From Geosiphon pyriformis (Eukaryota; Glomeromycota; Glomeromycetes; Archaeosporales; Geosiphonaceae), in NCBI GenBank assembly GCA_016748015.1, contig JAAOMT010000112.1, positions 101,547 through 165,546 on the forward strand: DNA of 64,000 nt. Reading direction: 5' to 3'. The notes under the pieces are model-generated. The model saw only the letters and a list, made by a program, of their open reading frames with translations. It was not told the DNA's origin and ran no database searches. The position numbers and the translations under genes are program-made. This document shows, piece after piece, positions 46,947 through 60,160 of the stretch. Positions within the stretch are counted from its first letter, which is position 1. Every line of letters begins with the position of its first letter.

Positions 46947-49900
46947 TTATATATCTTGCTTTGGTTTGATGAAAACCATAATCTCATCATCCTCGAGATT
47001 TTCCTTTACTCCTGGCATCAAAACTTTCAACTCTCGATCAGTTGAGTGATCGACTCCTGGAGAATTGGCTTTGATGACAAATCTCACTTTCGGCAGGCGA
47101 ACTTTACCAGCGGCCAATGGAAAACAATTGACCTTGAAAAGATAGGTGGATAAAGGTAACACGCGAAAGAGGGTCTGTTTGTAACCAGCAAACACGAACG
47201 CCTCGTGTACTTCAACGTAAACATGAATCTCAGAGGTCATGTTTGTCGAATTCATGATAGTGTAAATTAAGGTGAAAAGTTGTCCGACAACAGGAGCTGA
47301 TGGGATTGCTAAAACAGATTATATGATTCATTTATTCAAAAGAAATTAAATTCAAACGAGATTCGATTCCAAAACTTACATATGATTGCCGATAATGGAA
47401 TTTTATTCGCCTCTAGTGAGGGTCCCTGAATCGTGGTTTTGTTGACGATCTCATCATCATTAGACTTTGTCAATCTGCTCCAAATTAACACAAGAGATCC
47501 TGATTTAATTGGGATTGCAAAGGATAATGGATCCATGATAGTGAGCTCCAGGAGATAATTTACTTGATAAACATTGCCAGGCCTCCACACTATTTCAAAT
47601 CAAAAATTTTGAACGTTAATTTTATCACTGATATAAAAGATCTTTTAAAAATCCTTTATACAAATAGTACCTTGTTGTTGAAAAGTATCCTCTAAATCTG
47701 TCGAGAAACCTTTGATTTCTAACTTGACATTTGAATCAGATATATCTGGCTGATATTATTGGGTATGTCGTAAAGTGTAAGTACCAAATATTGGAAATTT
47801 GTTTTTATTTTGTTTAAACCGCTTAAGACTTGCCAAGATTAGATCAATTCCTGACACGCGTATATCCCAAGGTCCAGTACTTATAATCTTTGCAACTAAG
47901 AGTTGCTTTTCTAATTTTCCATAAGATTCGCCGTCAGGTAATTTATAAAACGAAACTCCTTGATATTGTGGAAAGGAGCTAAAGGAAACCTCAAAAGGTA
48001 AAATAAAGGGTATTCTTAATTCCTCTTCTTTTTCAATCCAGCCTGAAGTAGGGGGCGGCGTAGGAGGTATAGATGTTGCCGACGCGTACCAAACCTAGAA
48101 GAAAAACAGAAGAGATTTGTGAAACCTAATTATTGAACTTCAACAAAAAATAGTAATACAAAAACTCACTGATATATGAAGTGTTCGCGGTATCGGAAAT
48201 TTCTCTCCAAAAACATATATTTTTTGAATGGATGACTCCCCAGCCGGTACAATTCCCACATCGATTTCATTAAGGCTTTGTCTGCCTATCACAGCTGGAT
48301 CTGATGTCACATATGCATCTAGCACTGTGAAATTCATAAAAAGTATTTAGGATTACAATAGGTAAATACAAGTTCCCAATATTTGGAGCGAAACTACCTT
48401 CAAAATCCAAGGAAACCAACTCTGCATTAAGGATGACTTTAACATCTTCGGATTCCAAGTTGAGGATGACTAACTCTATTTGATAATGCTCATCCAAAAG
48501 TGCTGGTGAATGATGGTTGACTTGAATTTCGACCTTGGCACTTTTTTGTGTCACCCTAATAGTATGAAAATTTAAAAAATTGTTGATTTTATAGACAAAT
48601 TGATCAAGCTCTGATGATATTATACTTTATCGAGGTTTGATCGCCCCTTCCCTCCAATGTAATAAATTTTGGTAAGACGGCTGTAAAGCAGGATTATTAG
48701 GATTCCTGTAAGCGAGACTTGAATATTCGAATCTCCAATACTTGCCATTTGTGCCATCAATAATATCACCAAATTCTAACCACTTGCGCCGAACTTTTTT
48801 AGCAGATTGATCAGGGGCAATATTGAAATTTAAATCAACTTTCCAGTATGGTGACAATAGTCCCAAGGATATAGAGAGAAGCTATGAATGGTCAATAAAT
48901 CAATTTCAAAGAGTAAAAAATATTATAAATCCAGACTTTAATATTTAAAGGTTCAATTACTGTCAGCTCCCCACTTTCTTTTGGTATAATCATGCCTTCA
49001 TAGACTAGAGTGGAACCTTTGGTAATATTCAAATTGACCATTTTTGTCCAAAAAAAGCCGACACCCTCTATTTCTTTTAGTTGACAATCTCGAAGATCAA
49101 CCCATTTCAGCTTTTGGTTTTGGCCCCCTGAATTCCCGTTATCTGTCACACAATAATTGAAATATGCGTCATTAAAAGATAATCGTAAAATATCGAATCT
49201 CAATGGGATTGCAGGCGAATGAGTGGGAGTTGTAATGGTAATCTGAAATGGTGTGGAGGCCCCGACAAATGTTGAAGTTGGTTTGAATTGGAATTGACAT
49301 GTTACTATTTTAAATTATTATGTTAAAGGATTTCTTTCAATATAATTGATATGATAGCGCTTGAATAAGAAGCTTCTTTTTTGATATTAAAGTTAACAAG
49401 GATACAAAATGAATTAATGAGATTCATATCAATCATAACCGGTCTATGAGTTACAGAATTTATAACATCGTTCTGTTGAGTTAGAATTTATAAGTTTGAA
49501 GTTACTATTTGTCAACATACTTAAAGTACCAAAAAAAGGGCGATGATCCCACCTCATATAAAATATCCATTAAATGATTTTGCACCTCAATACGCTTTTC
49601 ATTTGTAGAACTAACATCTAGAGATAGAATGCAATTAATCATTTTCCATATATTATTCATCTTCAAATTCAAAATTCAATTAAAATATTCTTTACTATTT
49701 GACATGAGCTCAACCAAATATTCGACCACATTTTCCCACGCTTCTAACTCTTTTGCACACCTTAATGACAATCGAAGTATAGATTCAAGTACAGCATCCC
49801 AATGTTCTTTTCGATATGTTTTGGCGATTCGTTCAAAAAATCTGATTATGATAAAGGAGTTCTGTTAGGTAACATATTAAATGTAAAAAGATAAAAATTC

Positions 49901-52380
49901 CAAGAGACGAACTTTAGGGCCATTTCATATTTGCCCGCCTCGAAATATGTCCCTGCAATTTCTGATGCGAGATACAGCGTCATACGACCACTTTTGTATT
50001 TTTTGAACTGTTCGTAACTTTTCGTTAATAATTCAATGGTTAACTTTGAATGATCTATATTTCCTTCGGCAGTCAATATTGGTGCAGGAGGAAGTTTCGA
50101 TGTATCAATATTTTCTTTGATAAGCTAAAAATGTATTAATGTAGAAATATAGAAATATATCTCCATTAACAATATTTGATTTGCCAACTTAATATCGAGA
50201 TATGTTTTTGTATTTCAGATGAGTTTACTTTTTGGATGGTAAGATATCTTTTTCTTCTTTCAGATGTACAAGTTGCCGCAAAATGGTAATAGAAACCGGC
50301 ATGTTGAAGCATCATTTTTGGATTGAGACCCATAGGCCCATATCCGGTTATGTGACGATAATCAGATGAAGTAGAAGAGGAAGAAAAGGTGGGAATTTTG
50401 AACCCAAATCTTGTAGCAATATCCAAGAGATCCCCAAATATGTGATATTGCTTGGAAAACCATGCCCAATATTCGAAGGTTTCTTCCCCAATACCCCAAA
50501 TGTTAGAGAGCTTTCGAAAGGTGACAATATGTCGGTTTAATTGAGTCATGGCTGCTGAAGGCGCATCAAGATAAAGATTCAATTTGCAAATCTGGCAATT
50601 GAGGTGGTAAATTCTTGGGGGCTGCAAAAAAACAGATTAAATGAAAATATTGAAAATGAACCTTTAAGTTAATGCAATCGGCCAAAACTTTTGCTTCTGC
50701 CCATCGTTTGGTGCGTATCGGAAATCCAGGTGCTCCAGGAGTTATCGTCGAGGTAGGAGCAAACATATCCAAGAGTAGGTTGTAAGCCGATTCGTAATAT
50801 CTGAAAATGTGGATGCAATTAACATCATCTAAAATTTAAGAATCCTTTTGATTCAGACTTCAATTAAAAAGAAGGCCTTTTTACCTCAAAGCAGTATCCA
50901 TCTCTTGACGAAATTCCGCAAATGCCGCCATTTTGTAATCGTACCTGATCATCCATCCTTGAACTCCGAGTGGTAGTGGCGTGTTTCGTGATTGATCCGC
51001 TGAATGTGGCACATAGCCGATTGAAGCTGGGGATGGTAGCCTTGACCGTTTCTTTTTGACTCGTTTCCCATGCTCCCGATAATAACCCAGGGTAACTTCG
51101 TATAATGATTTCTGAAGGCTTAATTAATTTATATTTATAAGAACACTTTGAATGTTTTTTATCAATATATAAATGTATTAGCTGAACTTTAGCTTTTTAC
51201 TTTGTGGTGAAATTTTGTAGTTCACTTTGTGCAGTTGGAGGCAAAACAAAGAAAGAGTTTTTTTGTTCTAAACCACAACCTCTGCGAATAGATCCTAATC
51301 TTTCTTCAATGGTCGGATCGTCTGTAAGAATAGAGAAGTGATGTTTAAAGACAAAACACAGACCAGCAGCTTGAATAAATGAAAAAATGTATACAATATG
51401 TATTCACCAATATGCTGCTGCTTCAGAATAACAACTGCAGCAAACCTGATGCCTCGATCGTATATTGTCCTCCTAAAAAGTAAATATCAATAAGTCAAAA
51501 GGCAAATTTATTCTCAAAAATCGCCGAGTAAATTTTGCTTTGACACAATGTGTGATGCAGCTGACCTCCTCTCACTAATTTCAGCGGCCAACTGGGCGTC
51601 CCGCTCTTTTTCAAAGTTTTCAGTTGTTCCTAAAGGCTCGTGGGCTGTTGTCGCGACAATATTAGTTTCTGCCTTTATTGTGCCATCACTATCCGCTCCA
51701 CCAATCATTGTCGACCAATCCCACAAATCATAAAATCCTACAACAAGAGCAGGTACATTTTCTCGATGTTTGCGCACCCATATTGGTGAGATCAAACCAT
51801 CAGGATATAAAGGTGAGCCTGGTGTCAATGGGGATAGAGGAGAGTGTGGAACCGGCATTATTGAATGTGAGGTAGAGGAAGGAATTCGCGAATTAGATTT
51901 TCGGGGAAGAAACTCGTGATTCTGAGCAATTCAAAAAAAGAGTCCATTTATTCCCGAAATTGGTCATTTTAAGTGAATGTTAAACATATTTTGATCTAAA
52001 ACAAGAGGGACTTAATCCAAAAGATTTGCTGCTTTAAAGACTCTAGTATTCTCTTGCAAGGGAGCAACAACCTCTTAAGCTCTTTCTATAGTAAATCATC
52101 GCACCTTTTCAACGGCGACAACACGAAAGATAGAGCCTGACGCCTTTCCAGTCTCCCATATGCCTCCTTGGTTTTTAGCTGTTAGAAGCGTCAATAAACT
52201 TTTGGATAACTGCTGTCTCGTGGATATCGGGGGTGAACCAGTGCTGACGGAACTACGCCTTGAAGCTGGGGAGGTCGGGGACGTAGGAGAAGTTGGTTCT
52301 GAATCATTTCCAAGACCCAAACCTATGACAGCCATTAGAGGCACATTGTGGAGAATAAATTCGCGAGGAAGTGATTCCAT
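46947..52380 (-). CDS. TRAPPC11 (foie gras/gryzun) trafficking subunit, with an in-frame stop
   Basis: TRAPP III subunit for ER-Golgi traffic and autophagy. Exons: 52380-52105, 51921-51566, 51472-51408, 51321-51201, 51118-50885, 50800-50662, 50621-50229, 50124-49913, 49841-49696, 49617-49553, 49472-49406, 49304-48937, 48881-48626, 48555-48398, 48324-48170, 48094-47671, 47589-47380, 47308-46947. The start MESLPREF, a Thr-Ser-Pro-rich insert, VPALVVGFYDLWDW, the foie-gras block (EYWAWFSKQYHIFGDLLD; HAGFYYHFAATCTSERRKRY) and the C-terminal gryzun domain (AFVFAGYKQTLFRVLP) match TRAPPC11. In the exon 48881-48626 a 38-nt intron (GTCTCG...TTACAG) must be removed to keep phase; total then is 1323 codons. 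One TAA (47756-47758, about codon 1104) remains in frame. Confidence 0.88.
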
Positions 52381-52724
52381 ATTCCCTATAAAAAACCACA
52401 AGTTTAGATAACCTGATCTAATTTCAATTGTGTTAAATTGCGTAAATTTATTGAGTTTACTTTTTCAATTACAAATAGTTTTTTAGCAAAAACAAAACAA
52501 AAAAGCCAAATTAAATAAATTAAATAACCAAAAGTAAAATTAGACATATAAATATTTTTAAATTAATTTAATAATTACCATAAAAATTTAATATGTATAT
52601 AGTTCAATCAGTCCATTCTTGTTTTATAACGAATTAAATAATAAACCAAAAATAAATTAATAATCACCCAATTGAATCAGTGCTCAGAACATACTTTGAA
52701 ATGTTCAAAGGTTTTCAAATACTG
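52381..52724. other. Intergenic region upstream of TRAPPC11
   Basis: AT-rich 344 bp, no coding sequence; it lies between two minus-strand genes and should contain the TRAPPC11 promoter. Confidence 0.55.
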
Positions 52725-53161
52725 CTAGTAATCAAATATTCCAAGAATTATATTCTGAAAAGTTGCTGTACGCCCCACATAATCAGCTTGTATCAATTTA
52801 ACAATCTCTTGGAATCCAAAAGTTAGGACGGTTCCTATTTACAAAAAATATATTAAAGCTCATCTCCCAACATTCATTATGTGATCACAGGCAAGACTCA
52901 AACCTTCAGAAAACACCTTATGATGTACTCCAGGTTCAACTATGCCACGTAGCAACACTTGAGTGACTAAGTGCTCCCAGTTTTGATTTAAATAATTTCC
53001 GACACAAAATTCTAATTTGCCAAATTTCCACGTTAACTGGATGTATCGTTAAATAAATCAAAAAAATCTTGAATGCCTTGCAATTGAAGTACGATAGAAC
53101 TATCCAAAAAAATCAAACCTGCAGCCTTGACATGGTCACTATTTTCATAAACTATTTCCAT
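52725..53161 (-). CDS. Small protein of about 103 residues, unrecognised
   Basis: Three exons (53161-53093, 53036-52904, 52834-52725) with canonical GT-AG introns of 56 and 69 nt join in phase to 103 codons plus stop. The product is compact: an N-terminal strand-rich part (KAAGLIFLDSS), TWKFGKLEFCVG, a helical stretch (NWEHLVTQVLLRGIVEPGVH) and FSEGTVLTFGFQEIVKLIQADYVG. It looks like a conserved globular protein without signal peptide or membrane span, but I cannot name the family. Phase agreement across two introns argues it is real. It lies 151 bp from the CWF19-like stop and probably has its own promoter there. Confidence 0.6.
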
Positions 53162-53312
53162 TGTTAACTTCTTAAAAGACTTGAGAATTGAAGATGAGAA
53201 AATTTAATCCCTGAAGTTCACCCGAAAATCTCACTATGTAAATAGAAATATGCCCAGAGATCACAAAAGCAAAAAAAGGTTGAATTTATATTATAGTAAC
53301 AGATAAGTACCA

Positions 53313-55515
53313 TTAATATTGACCCCCTTCTAACATCTTGGTCCAATCCCATTTTTTCCAGCTCTTAATAAATTCTTGCACACGTCGATGATTCTCCTTT
53401 GAGTTCAACTTTTTAGGACGTCGCCAAACATCAGGAGATAAATCACACATTCCAGCGACAATTTCCTGTATAGTAAAAAAAGACAAGTAATGAGAGCAAA
53501 TTTGGGTTGAAACTTCATTATCTAGGCTCATAATCAACGCACCTTTCCAAACCAAAAAGGAAATTTTTTATTATTTTCAATAACGTGCCCAAAGCCTTTA
53601 TCTAGACCGAACCATACATGAAAATAGGGCAGTTCTTTGACCATAGATTGACGGAATCCCTTGCTTTTAGTTGTAGTGATCAATTTTTTGTTTTGCGACC
53701 AATCGCTTTCGCTTGACATAATAGCCTCCTAAATAAACAGCAGTCAAAGCGAGGAACAAATAAAAATGAATTTTAATATAAGCATAAAGCTTTATAATAA
53801 CCTTAAAAAAAGCTGGGGCATCCTCAACTAAATCTAATGGCATAGGAATGCATTCGATCACAGTGTGTTTTTGCCATCCCAAATTAACAACTGTTTCCAT
53901 AAATATGACGCCACGGTTAGCCTCGTCGAACATTTGTATGAGGCATTTCATAAAATTCTAGATAAGTAGCGTCCTTTAGTTTATGAACTTAAAAAAACCA
54001 ACATAATATAAAAACTGCGTTAACCCTAGATTCCTACCCGAATCTCGTCCCAAATATCATCGTCACATTCAATCATTGTTAAACAATGTTCAACAGGAAC
54101 AATCAAACAGTGTCCATTACTCATTTCTGTTACGCTGGGTAGGGCAAGATAAGTCTTTATTCCCAAAGAGACAATGGGCACCTGGGGAAGCGAATTGTCC
54201 TTCAGACAATAAACACATCCTTCCATTATATGTTTGGATTTCTGATAATCTACAATACCAATCATTTTAAGTTAGATGCCAGCAATGAAATTGAGCTAAG
54301 AGCATTTTTGAGATACCTCGAATCATAAAATCACGCTTTTGTTGAGCAGTTTTCTGGGTAGATTTAGCAAGGCTCTCAGCCTGTTCATCCATATATTCCA
54401 AATCATCCTACAAAATAGACAAATTATTAGCTTTTAGATTCGATATATCATGAAAATCAAAGATCAAGTTCATCTAAATACCTCAAATACTGAGTCACCT
54501 ATAATTCTCTTGGCTATTTGAGAGTTCATAGGTTCTTGAAGATGAGATCGCTCATGACGTACTAAATCTTCCAAAGTCAATGAATCTTCATCTTTTTGAT
54601 AACGAATTCGCGTCCCACTTTTGTCATGTGTGTCGAACTTGTAAAAAGTATAGGATCGATTTTTATATTTTTTTTTTAGAACAAAATAATGTCTATGATA
54701 GAAACCCACCTTCTCAACTTTACGATGACCGAATGAAGTTTTTGATGTTTCATCTTCAATTGGACCGCCAATGTCATATAATCGACCACGATTGTCTATT
54801 ATAGGCAAAACTTCCACTTTTTTCTAGAACCAGGTGAAGGAAAAGAAAATTAGAGAAAGTTAAAAAACATTCATTTGAAAGTCATTTATATTATTCCAAC
54901 CTTTTGTTGAAATTCACATCTATTTTTTTCTTTTAAAAATTCTTGCTCCAGCAAGTCTGCTTCTGGCAAATTGAGCATATTAGCACGAAGAGCCTTTGCT
55001 TGTAATTTGTTGAGCTCATCCTCAGTTAGTGTGGGTTTAGTGATCAACACAGAAGCCATTTTTGATTTTTGGTGAGTAACTTCATCGATGGGGGAGGCGC
55101 TTCTAGCACGTTTTTGCGAAGTTCCAAGACGGTTGGCTTCAAAGTAACTCTCTTGGGGTTTTTTGAAAGACTCGAATTTCAAAGGATTTTTGAAGTCAGT
55201 AAACACTGTCCTATAATCGCTCTCGTTTGCCTCAAATCCTGCGCCCTCAAATGTAGGAGAGGTTCGTGAAGCAATGTACGTTGGAGGAATTTCTATTTTT
55301 TTTTCGACCCAAACAGCTTCTTCCACAAGGTCTCCTTCCGTGTTGGAACTGTTTTCATCCTCTACAATATCGCCCCTTTCTTTAATAGCAATAGTGCGCT
55401 TCTTTTCATGCTTTTTGATATGCTTTCTCTCTTTTTCTTTTTTAGATTTCCTTTTACTTTTCGAATCTCTATCCGTCTTCTTGGGAAGCTTAGTGTGTTG
55501 GGTTGAAGAGTTCAT
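53313..55515 (-). CDS. CWF19-like (CwfJ) pre-mRNA splicing factor
   Basis: Spliceosome-associated protein related to S. pombe Cwf19 and human CWF19L2, thought to act in late steps or disassembly. Eight exons (55515-54901, 54823-54710, 54637-54482, 54407-54317, 54249-54038, 53957-53802, 53728-53543, 53465-53313) give 560 residues. The N-terminus is a Lys-rich charged region (KSKRKSKKEKERKH). The middle has the conserved LTLEDLVRHERSH block. The C-terminus has both CwfJ domains: CVYCLKD and GHCLIVPVEHC (a histidine-triad-like site), then GWQKHTVIECIP, PYFHVWFGLDKGFGHVIE, KFPFWFGKEIVAGM and WKKWDWTKM. The intron 54638-54709 is a multiple of three without stop, so retention would add 24 residues. 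Confidence 0.93.
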
Positions 55516-55551
55516 CTGAGGTTTCAAAAAGGTAAGAGAAGATAGAATGCC

Positions 55552-55576
55552 TTATTATTATTATTATTATTATTAT
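55552..55576. repeat. (TTA)n microsatellite
   Basis: About eight TTA units in the short spacer between the CWF19-like gene start and the ADCK2-like gene stop. Confidence 0.95.
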
Positions 55577-55762
55577 ACGAGAATAAAATATTTTGAATTT
55601 CATAAAATTCTTAACGGATCTTTCCAAAAGGATTTAGATCAGAAAAATTTTGAATTTTGGGAATTAGTGTCTCTATGTTGGTTTTATTTGAGCAATAAGT
55701 TGATCGATTTTCTCTTCTAAATTCAAATCCATCTAAATGGTAACAATATATAAAGTCCTATT

Positions 55763-58430
55763 TCACATATCCGGCCACCATATTTGCTTTTCGAATATTT
55801 CTTGCATCTCATCCCAACTCAAGTTTCCCACCCATTCTCTTGCTTCCAGCCAAAACCAAAACATGAACAAAGAAGTCCCCGTAGGAATATCCCTAATACC
55901 TTCCACAACCCCTCTTCCAGCCTCTTGAACCCCCATTTGCCTCAAAATCGGGAGAGCACTTTTTAGTAAGTCAATATCTGGATCTAATCGTCTTCCAATA
56001 CCCTCTAATAACAAAATCGAAATCGCCACATTAATAAAATCTCCTTCAAGCTTAACATGATGATTGCGAACCATCTGTAAAACTGTGGTCAATATGTCTG
56101 ATATTCGAAACTTTGCCAAGGCAAGTGTCGCAGATTTTACTCTTAAAATAAGATTCTGCATTTTCAAAGCAAAAACTTCCCCATCTAAAACCGCGTGGGC
56201 CATTTTGGATCGTTCGATCATCAATTTACCAGCACGATAACCGTCAAACTCTGCAACAGCTTGAAAAAGGTCGAGAAAATTGCGTCGATTTTCATCGTTG
56301 AGAGTGGTAACTAGACCTGTATCTATGAATATTATAACAGGTTGGAATCCGTCCTGAAACAATCGGCTAAGCTCTTCTTCCCAGCGCGTTTGGTCTTTAA
56401 AACTTAGATTCAATTGTTGAGTTGCACTATTTGAATAATCCAATATTGGTGTAGAGGCGATGCTTGCCCAAAGTCGTCCAAAGAAACTTTGAACTTTTGG
56501 TTTCGCAAATGTGATCAAAATATTCCCAGGATGTAAATCGGCATGAACAAAGTTGTCAAGTATCAACATATTCTAGATTTCAGAAAAGAGTAAATTTGAT
56601 TGCACAAAAATTGCAAATTATCTGGAAAGAAATTACAATTCATACGAGAAAGGCTTTGAGTCCTATAGGTGTTCATTTAAAAAAAGTAGAACCTCATGTA
56701 ATTTATTGGAGCTAAATATATAAAACAAAGAATTTTCTCATTAATAACCTACCAATGTCGGCTATTGTATGCTGAAAGACTCCACCTCCTCGTTCAAGAA
56801 ACATTTTGATAGGCAGCCCAGCTTCATATTCCTCGATGAGCATATTTTTGGTGGTATATTCTATATAAGGGCGAGGAAAGCTTACTGAAGGGCGATTCTT
56901 AAAATTTTCAAGGAAAACCTGCAGATTGCTTGCTTCAATTCTCAAGTCTAATTGATCCTGCATCATTTCCCCAAAATTATGGACCTCCTCAGGAAGAGAG
57001 AGCCATTGCATTGTAGGGATAAAGTTAATTATTTTAGCAAAAAACATTAGTATTTTAAGATCTCGCCTAATCGTGGACTCTGCTTTCGGATGAAGCACTT
57101 TGATAGCTACATCTGTCGATAATGGGGAATCAGATTCAGGGTACTTAAAGTTGGTGGGTGGACTTTCTTGAATAAATCGGGGAAGAATTTCGGTACGAAT
57201 TTTTGCTTTATAGACCTCAAGTGATTTCAAAAAGAAGATATATATGTTAACTTGATTAATTTATGAGCTCTTGGTAAAAACGTCCAAGAATGTAAAGCTC
57301 AAACCTGTGCAATAGCCCCAATACCAATAGGTTTTGGATCAAATTCTTCAAAAATGACGTTAAATGGCAACTTGAAACCCGCCTCAATGATCTTTTGTGT
57401 GACTGAAAAGGGATGTGGATCAACAGAAGATTGAAGTCTTGCTAATCGAATACACATTTCCTGAGGAAATATATCTGTTCTTGAAGCTGCCCATTGAGAT
57501 AACTGAAATAAATCTATCAGGATTGTAGGTGAAATGTTAAGCCCTATACGAAAATAGAAACTATTGACTTACTTTTATAAAAGTCGGTCCTGCCTTTTCC
57601 ATTTGGACTACCAATAGATCATACCAATAGAGTGTGCCAGATCTTTCATCATCATTCTCTGGGATTTTTTTTCCTATTAGCAGAATTGGTGTGCTCAGGA
57701 TCAAGGGTAGAAACAGGAAAACCAGATATGCAAAGCGACATGTGATAAAAATAGGTTCAAATATGTAGAGCAATACGAGGGACAAAGTAGATTTGTTTAT
57801 TTTTGAAGTATTCTTGGTTTCTGAACATGTTTTGTCTTTCAAAAAAGATTCGGTTGAGTCGAAACTCAAACTGTTGGAAAATCTATCTTTAATAAAATTT
57901 GACGAAAATGCAGTTTCTATTCGATAAAAAGACAAAAATCGCCAAGAAAAAAAAGTAATAGGAATAATGTGGACCGAATAAAACATCAAGGACTTTTTTT
58001 CGGCTAAAAATCGTTTTATGAAAGATTTTCGATTCAAGGTTTTCATTATGCTTTGATTTTGAAAGAGTGTCAACTTAATTGCGGCAAGTACTTGACCAGC
58101 TTTGTGTTCTGAAGATGTAGAAAATGAAGGCAAATCCGACTGAAAATAAAACTTGGGTAATTTTGGGAAGGCATTTGACTTTGATTTGAAGGAAATCTTT
58201 AAAGAAAAGTTTCGTCTTCGGCTACCCGCGGGAAAAGAACTTGGCAAAAAGACTTTTAGATTCCTCAATAAAAGTTTCGTTTGCATGGAAAAACGATAAT
58301 GTCGAGTCTCGCTAACTGGTTGATGAGATCTAATAAAGTTTCTCAATTCCATGAAAATCAACTGTCTAATAATTCCAGTTGCATCAGCTGATTTATACCA
58401 TCTTTGGTAACAGTTCTGGTTTTTTTGCAT
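55763..58430 (-). CDS. ADCK2-type UbiB/ABC1 atypical kinase, mitochondrial
   Basis: Member of the UbiB family that supports coenzyme Q and lipid metabolism in mitochondria. Five exons (58430-57573, 57502-57305, 57215-56753, 56662-56646, 56572-55763) give 781 residues, longer than human ADCK2 because of a basic N-terminal extension. Two hydrophobic segments (about residues 140-160 and 225-255) precede the kinase-like domain. That domain has the K-x-G-Q-like motif (EKAGPTFIKLSQWAASR), the Ala-rich loop (GIGAIAQVYKA), the lysine of VAIKVLHP, the catalytic HADLHPGN (about 523) and IDTGLV in place of DFG. These match ADCK2. Exon 4 is a 17-nt microexon (GLKAFL across its junctions) needed to keep phase. 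Confidence 0.93.
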
Positions 58431-60062
58431 AACTAAGAAAATCTAATCCTAAAAATAAACCTCTGGGCAATGCTATTTACAAGTCATTATTAACATTAAT
58501 CTATTTGTTTTATATTGATTCATTAGGTTTTTAACTGTAAAAAGCTTTAATAACATATTTTTATATATTCTATATCTTTATAGTTATGTTAACTCTTATG
58601 TTAATATTTATACTACATACAAAAAATAATTTGACAATTCAATTTTATTACAATATATTAAAGTATGTTTTTATTATATCGTTTTTTTTGTATAATAACA
58701 AATAATTTTTTTTATATAATGTTTTTAAAATATATATATACAGATTTATCAATTTTTGGTTTAAGTTATTTATTTTTAAATGGTTATTTAAGTATTAAAT
58801 TATAATTGCAATCAAAAAATCAACAAAAAGAAAAGTTAATAGTTTTTCTTTAAAAAAATATTAACAAAAAAATTTAAGTTAATATTTTAACTTAATTAAA
58901 ACAAATTAAAATAATTACAAAATCTTTATTTATTTATTTATTTATTTTTTATGATATTTTAATTAAATTATATTTAATTATTTTTATAATATTTTTTATT
59001 TTTGTTTTATTATTATTATTAAGTTTTAATAAAGTGTATTTAAATACTATTTAATACAATATACTAAATAACTTAAATTAAATATGTTTTATGTGTTTTT
59101 TACATATAACTAACTACTTAAGTTAATTATAATACTAACTAAATTAAATTAAAAAAACCAAAAATAAATCTAATCTATTAAATTTTGAATATTAAAAATA
59201 AAATTACTAAAAAACAACTTAAATTTTTTAATACTATTTTTAATATTAAAATTACATATTTATTACAAAACAACCAAATAATTACATATATTTTTACTTA
59301 AAAAAAATGCTTTAACAGCATTAATTTTATTTTATCTATATTATTAAAGTTAATTTTAACTTTAAAACAAACAAAGTTTTTAAACATATTAACCAAAAGA
59401 GAAATAAAGCTTTTAAAAACATTAATTATAAAAAGTAAATGTTTTTATACTTTGTAATTCTTTTATATATTTTTAGTTAAAAAAAAAATAACTAAAATAA
59501 TTAAAAAATCAATAAGCTTAATAATAAACTTAATTAAATTAATCAAACTTTAAATTTAAGACTTTAAAAAATTTAATTTAGAATTAAATTTGGGATTAAC
59601 AACAAAATGACCAAAAAAACAACATAAAAAGAAAACAAAAAAGTAAAAGTCTTAATATAAAACTGTTTATTAACCAAAAATAATATAAAAAACTTAAAAT
59701 TAACAAAAAATTTATTAAATAATTTGAAAAAAAATAATAATAATATTTTATAAGTTTTAGATAAGTAGTCTAAACTTTAATATCTGTAACAGTAATAATA
59801 TTTAAAAGTTTTTTATTAAATATAATACTTATATAAAGTATTAATTTTTATAATAGTAAGATTCAACAACTTATAAAACTTAAATATAATAATCATAAAA
59901 TATTAATAATAATAAGATTTAGAAAAGTAAAAAATAAAATATATATAGTCATTAATTTAAAAAATTAAATTATTAATTTTAAAAACAAAAAAAATTGATT
60001 AATTTAATCTTATAAATGTTTTTTAAGATAATAATTTTTTTTTAATTAAAAAAAAAAATTCT
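58431..60062. repeat. AT-rich repeat block on the right shoulder
   Basis: About 1.6 kb of nearly pure A/T. The part 59090-59640 aligns by eye with 22580-23100 in the same orientation, with shared anchors in the same order, so both are copies of one diverged repeat. No coding sequence. Confidence 0.6.
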
Positions 60063-60160
60063 GAGTGGCTAGCCATATGTAGTAAGTGCATAAGTCATAT
60101 TTAGTTTGGGCCACTTAGTCTGGCTCTATGTACTAGATAATGATTGGACTTTACTCATTA
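60063..60160 (+). mobile_element. LINE 3'-end fragment on plus strand
   Basis: About 95 bp (CTGAGTGGCTAGCC ... GACTTTACTCATTAA) followed by an A-rich run. The reverse complement of the LINE copy D 3' end (60662-60765) is about 80 percent identical, so this is the end of a heavily 5'-truncated LINE lying in the opposite orientation. Confidence 0.6.
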
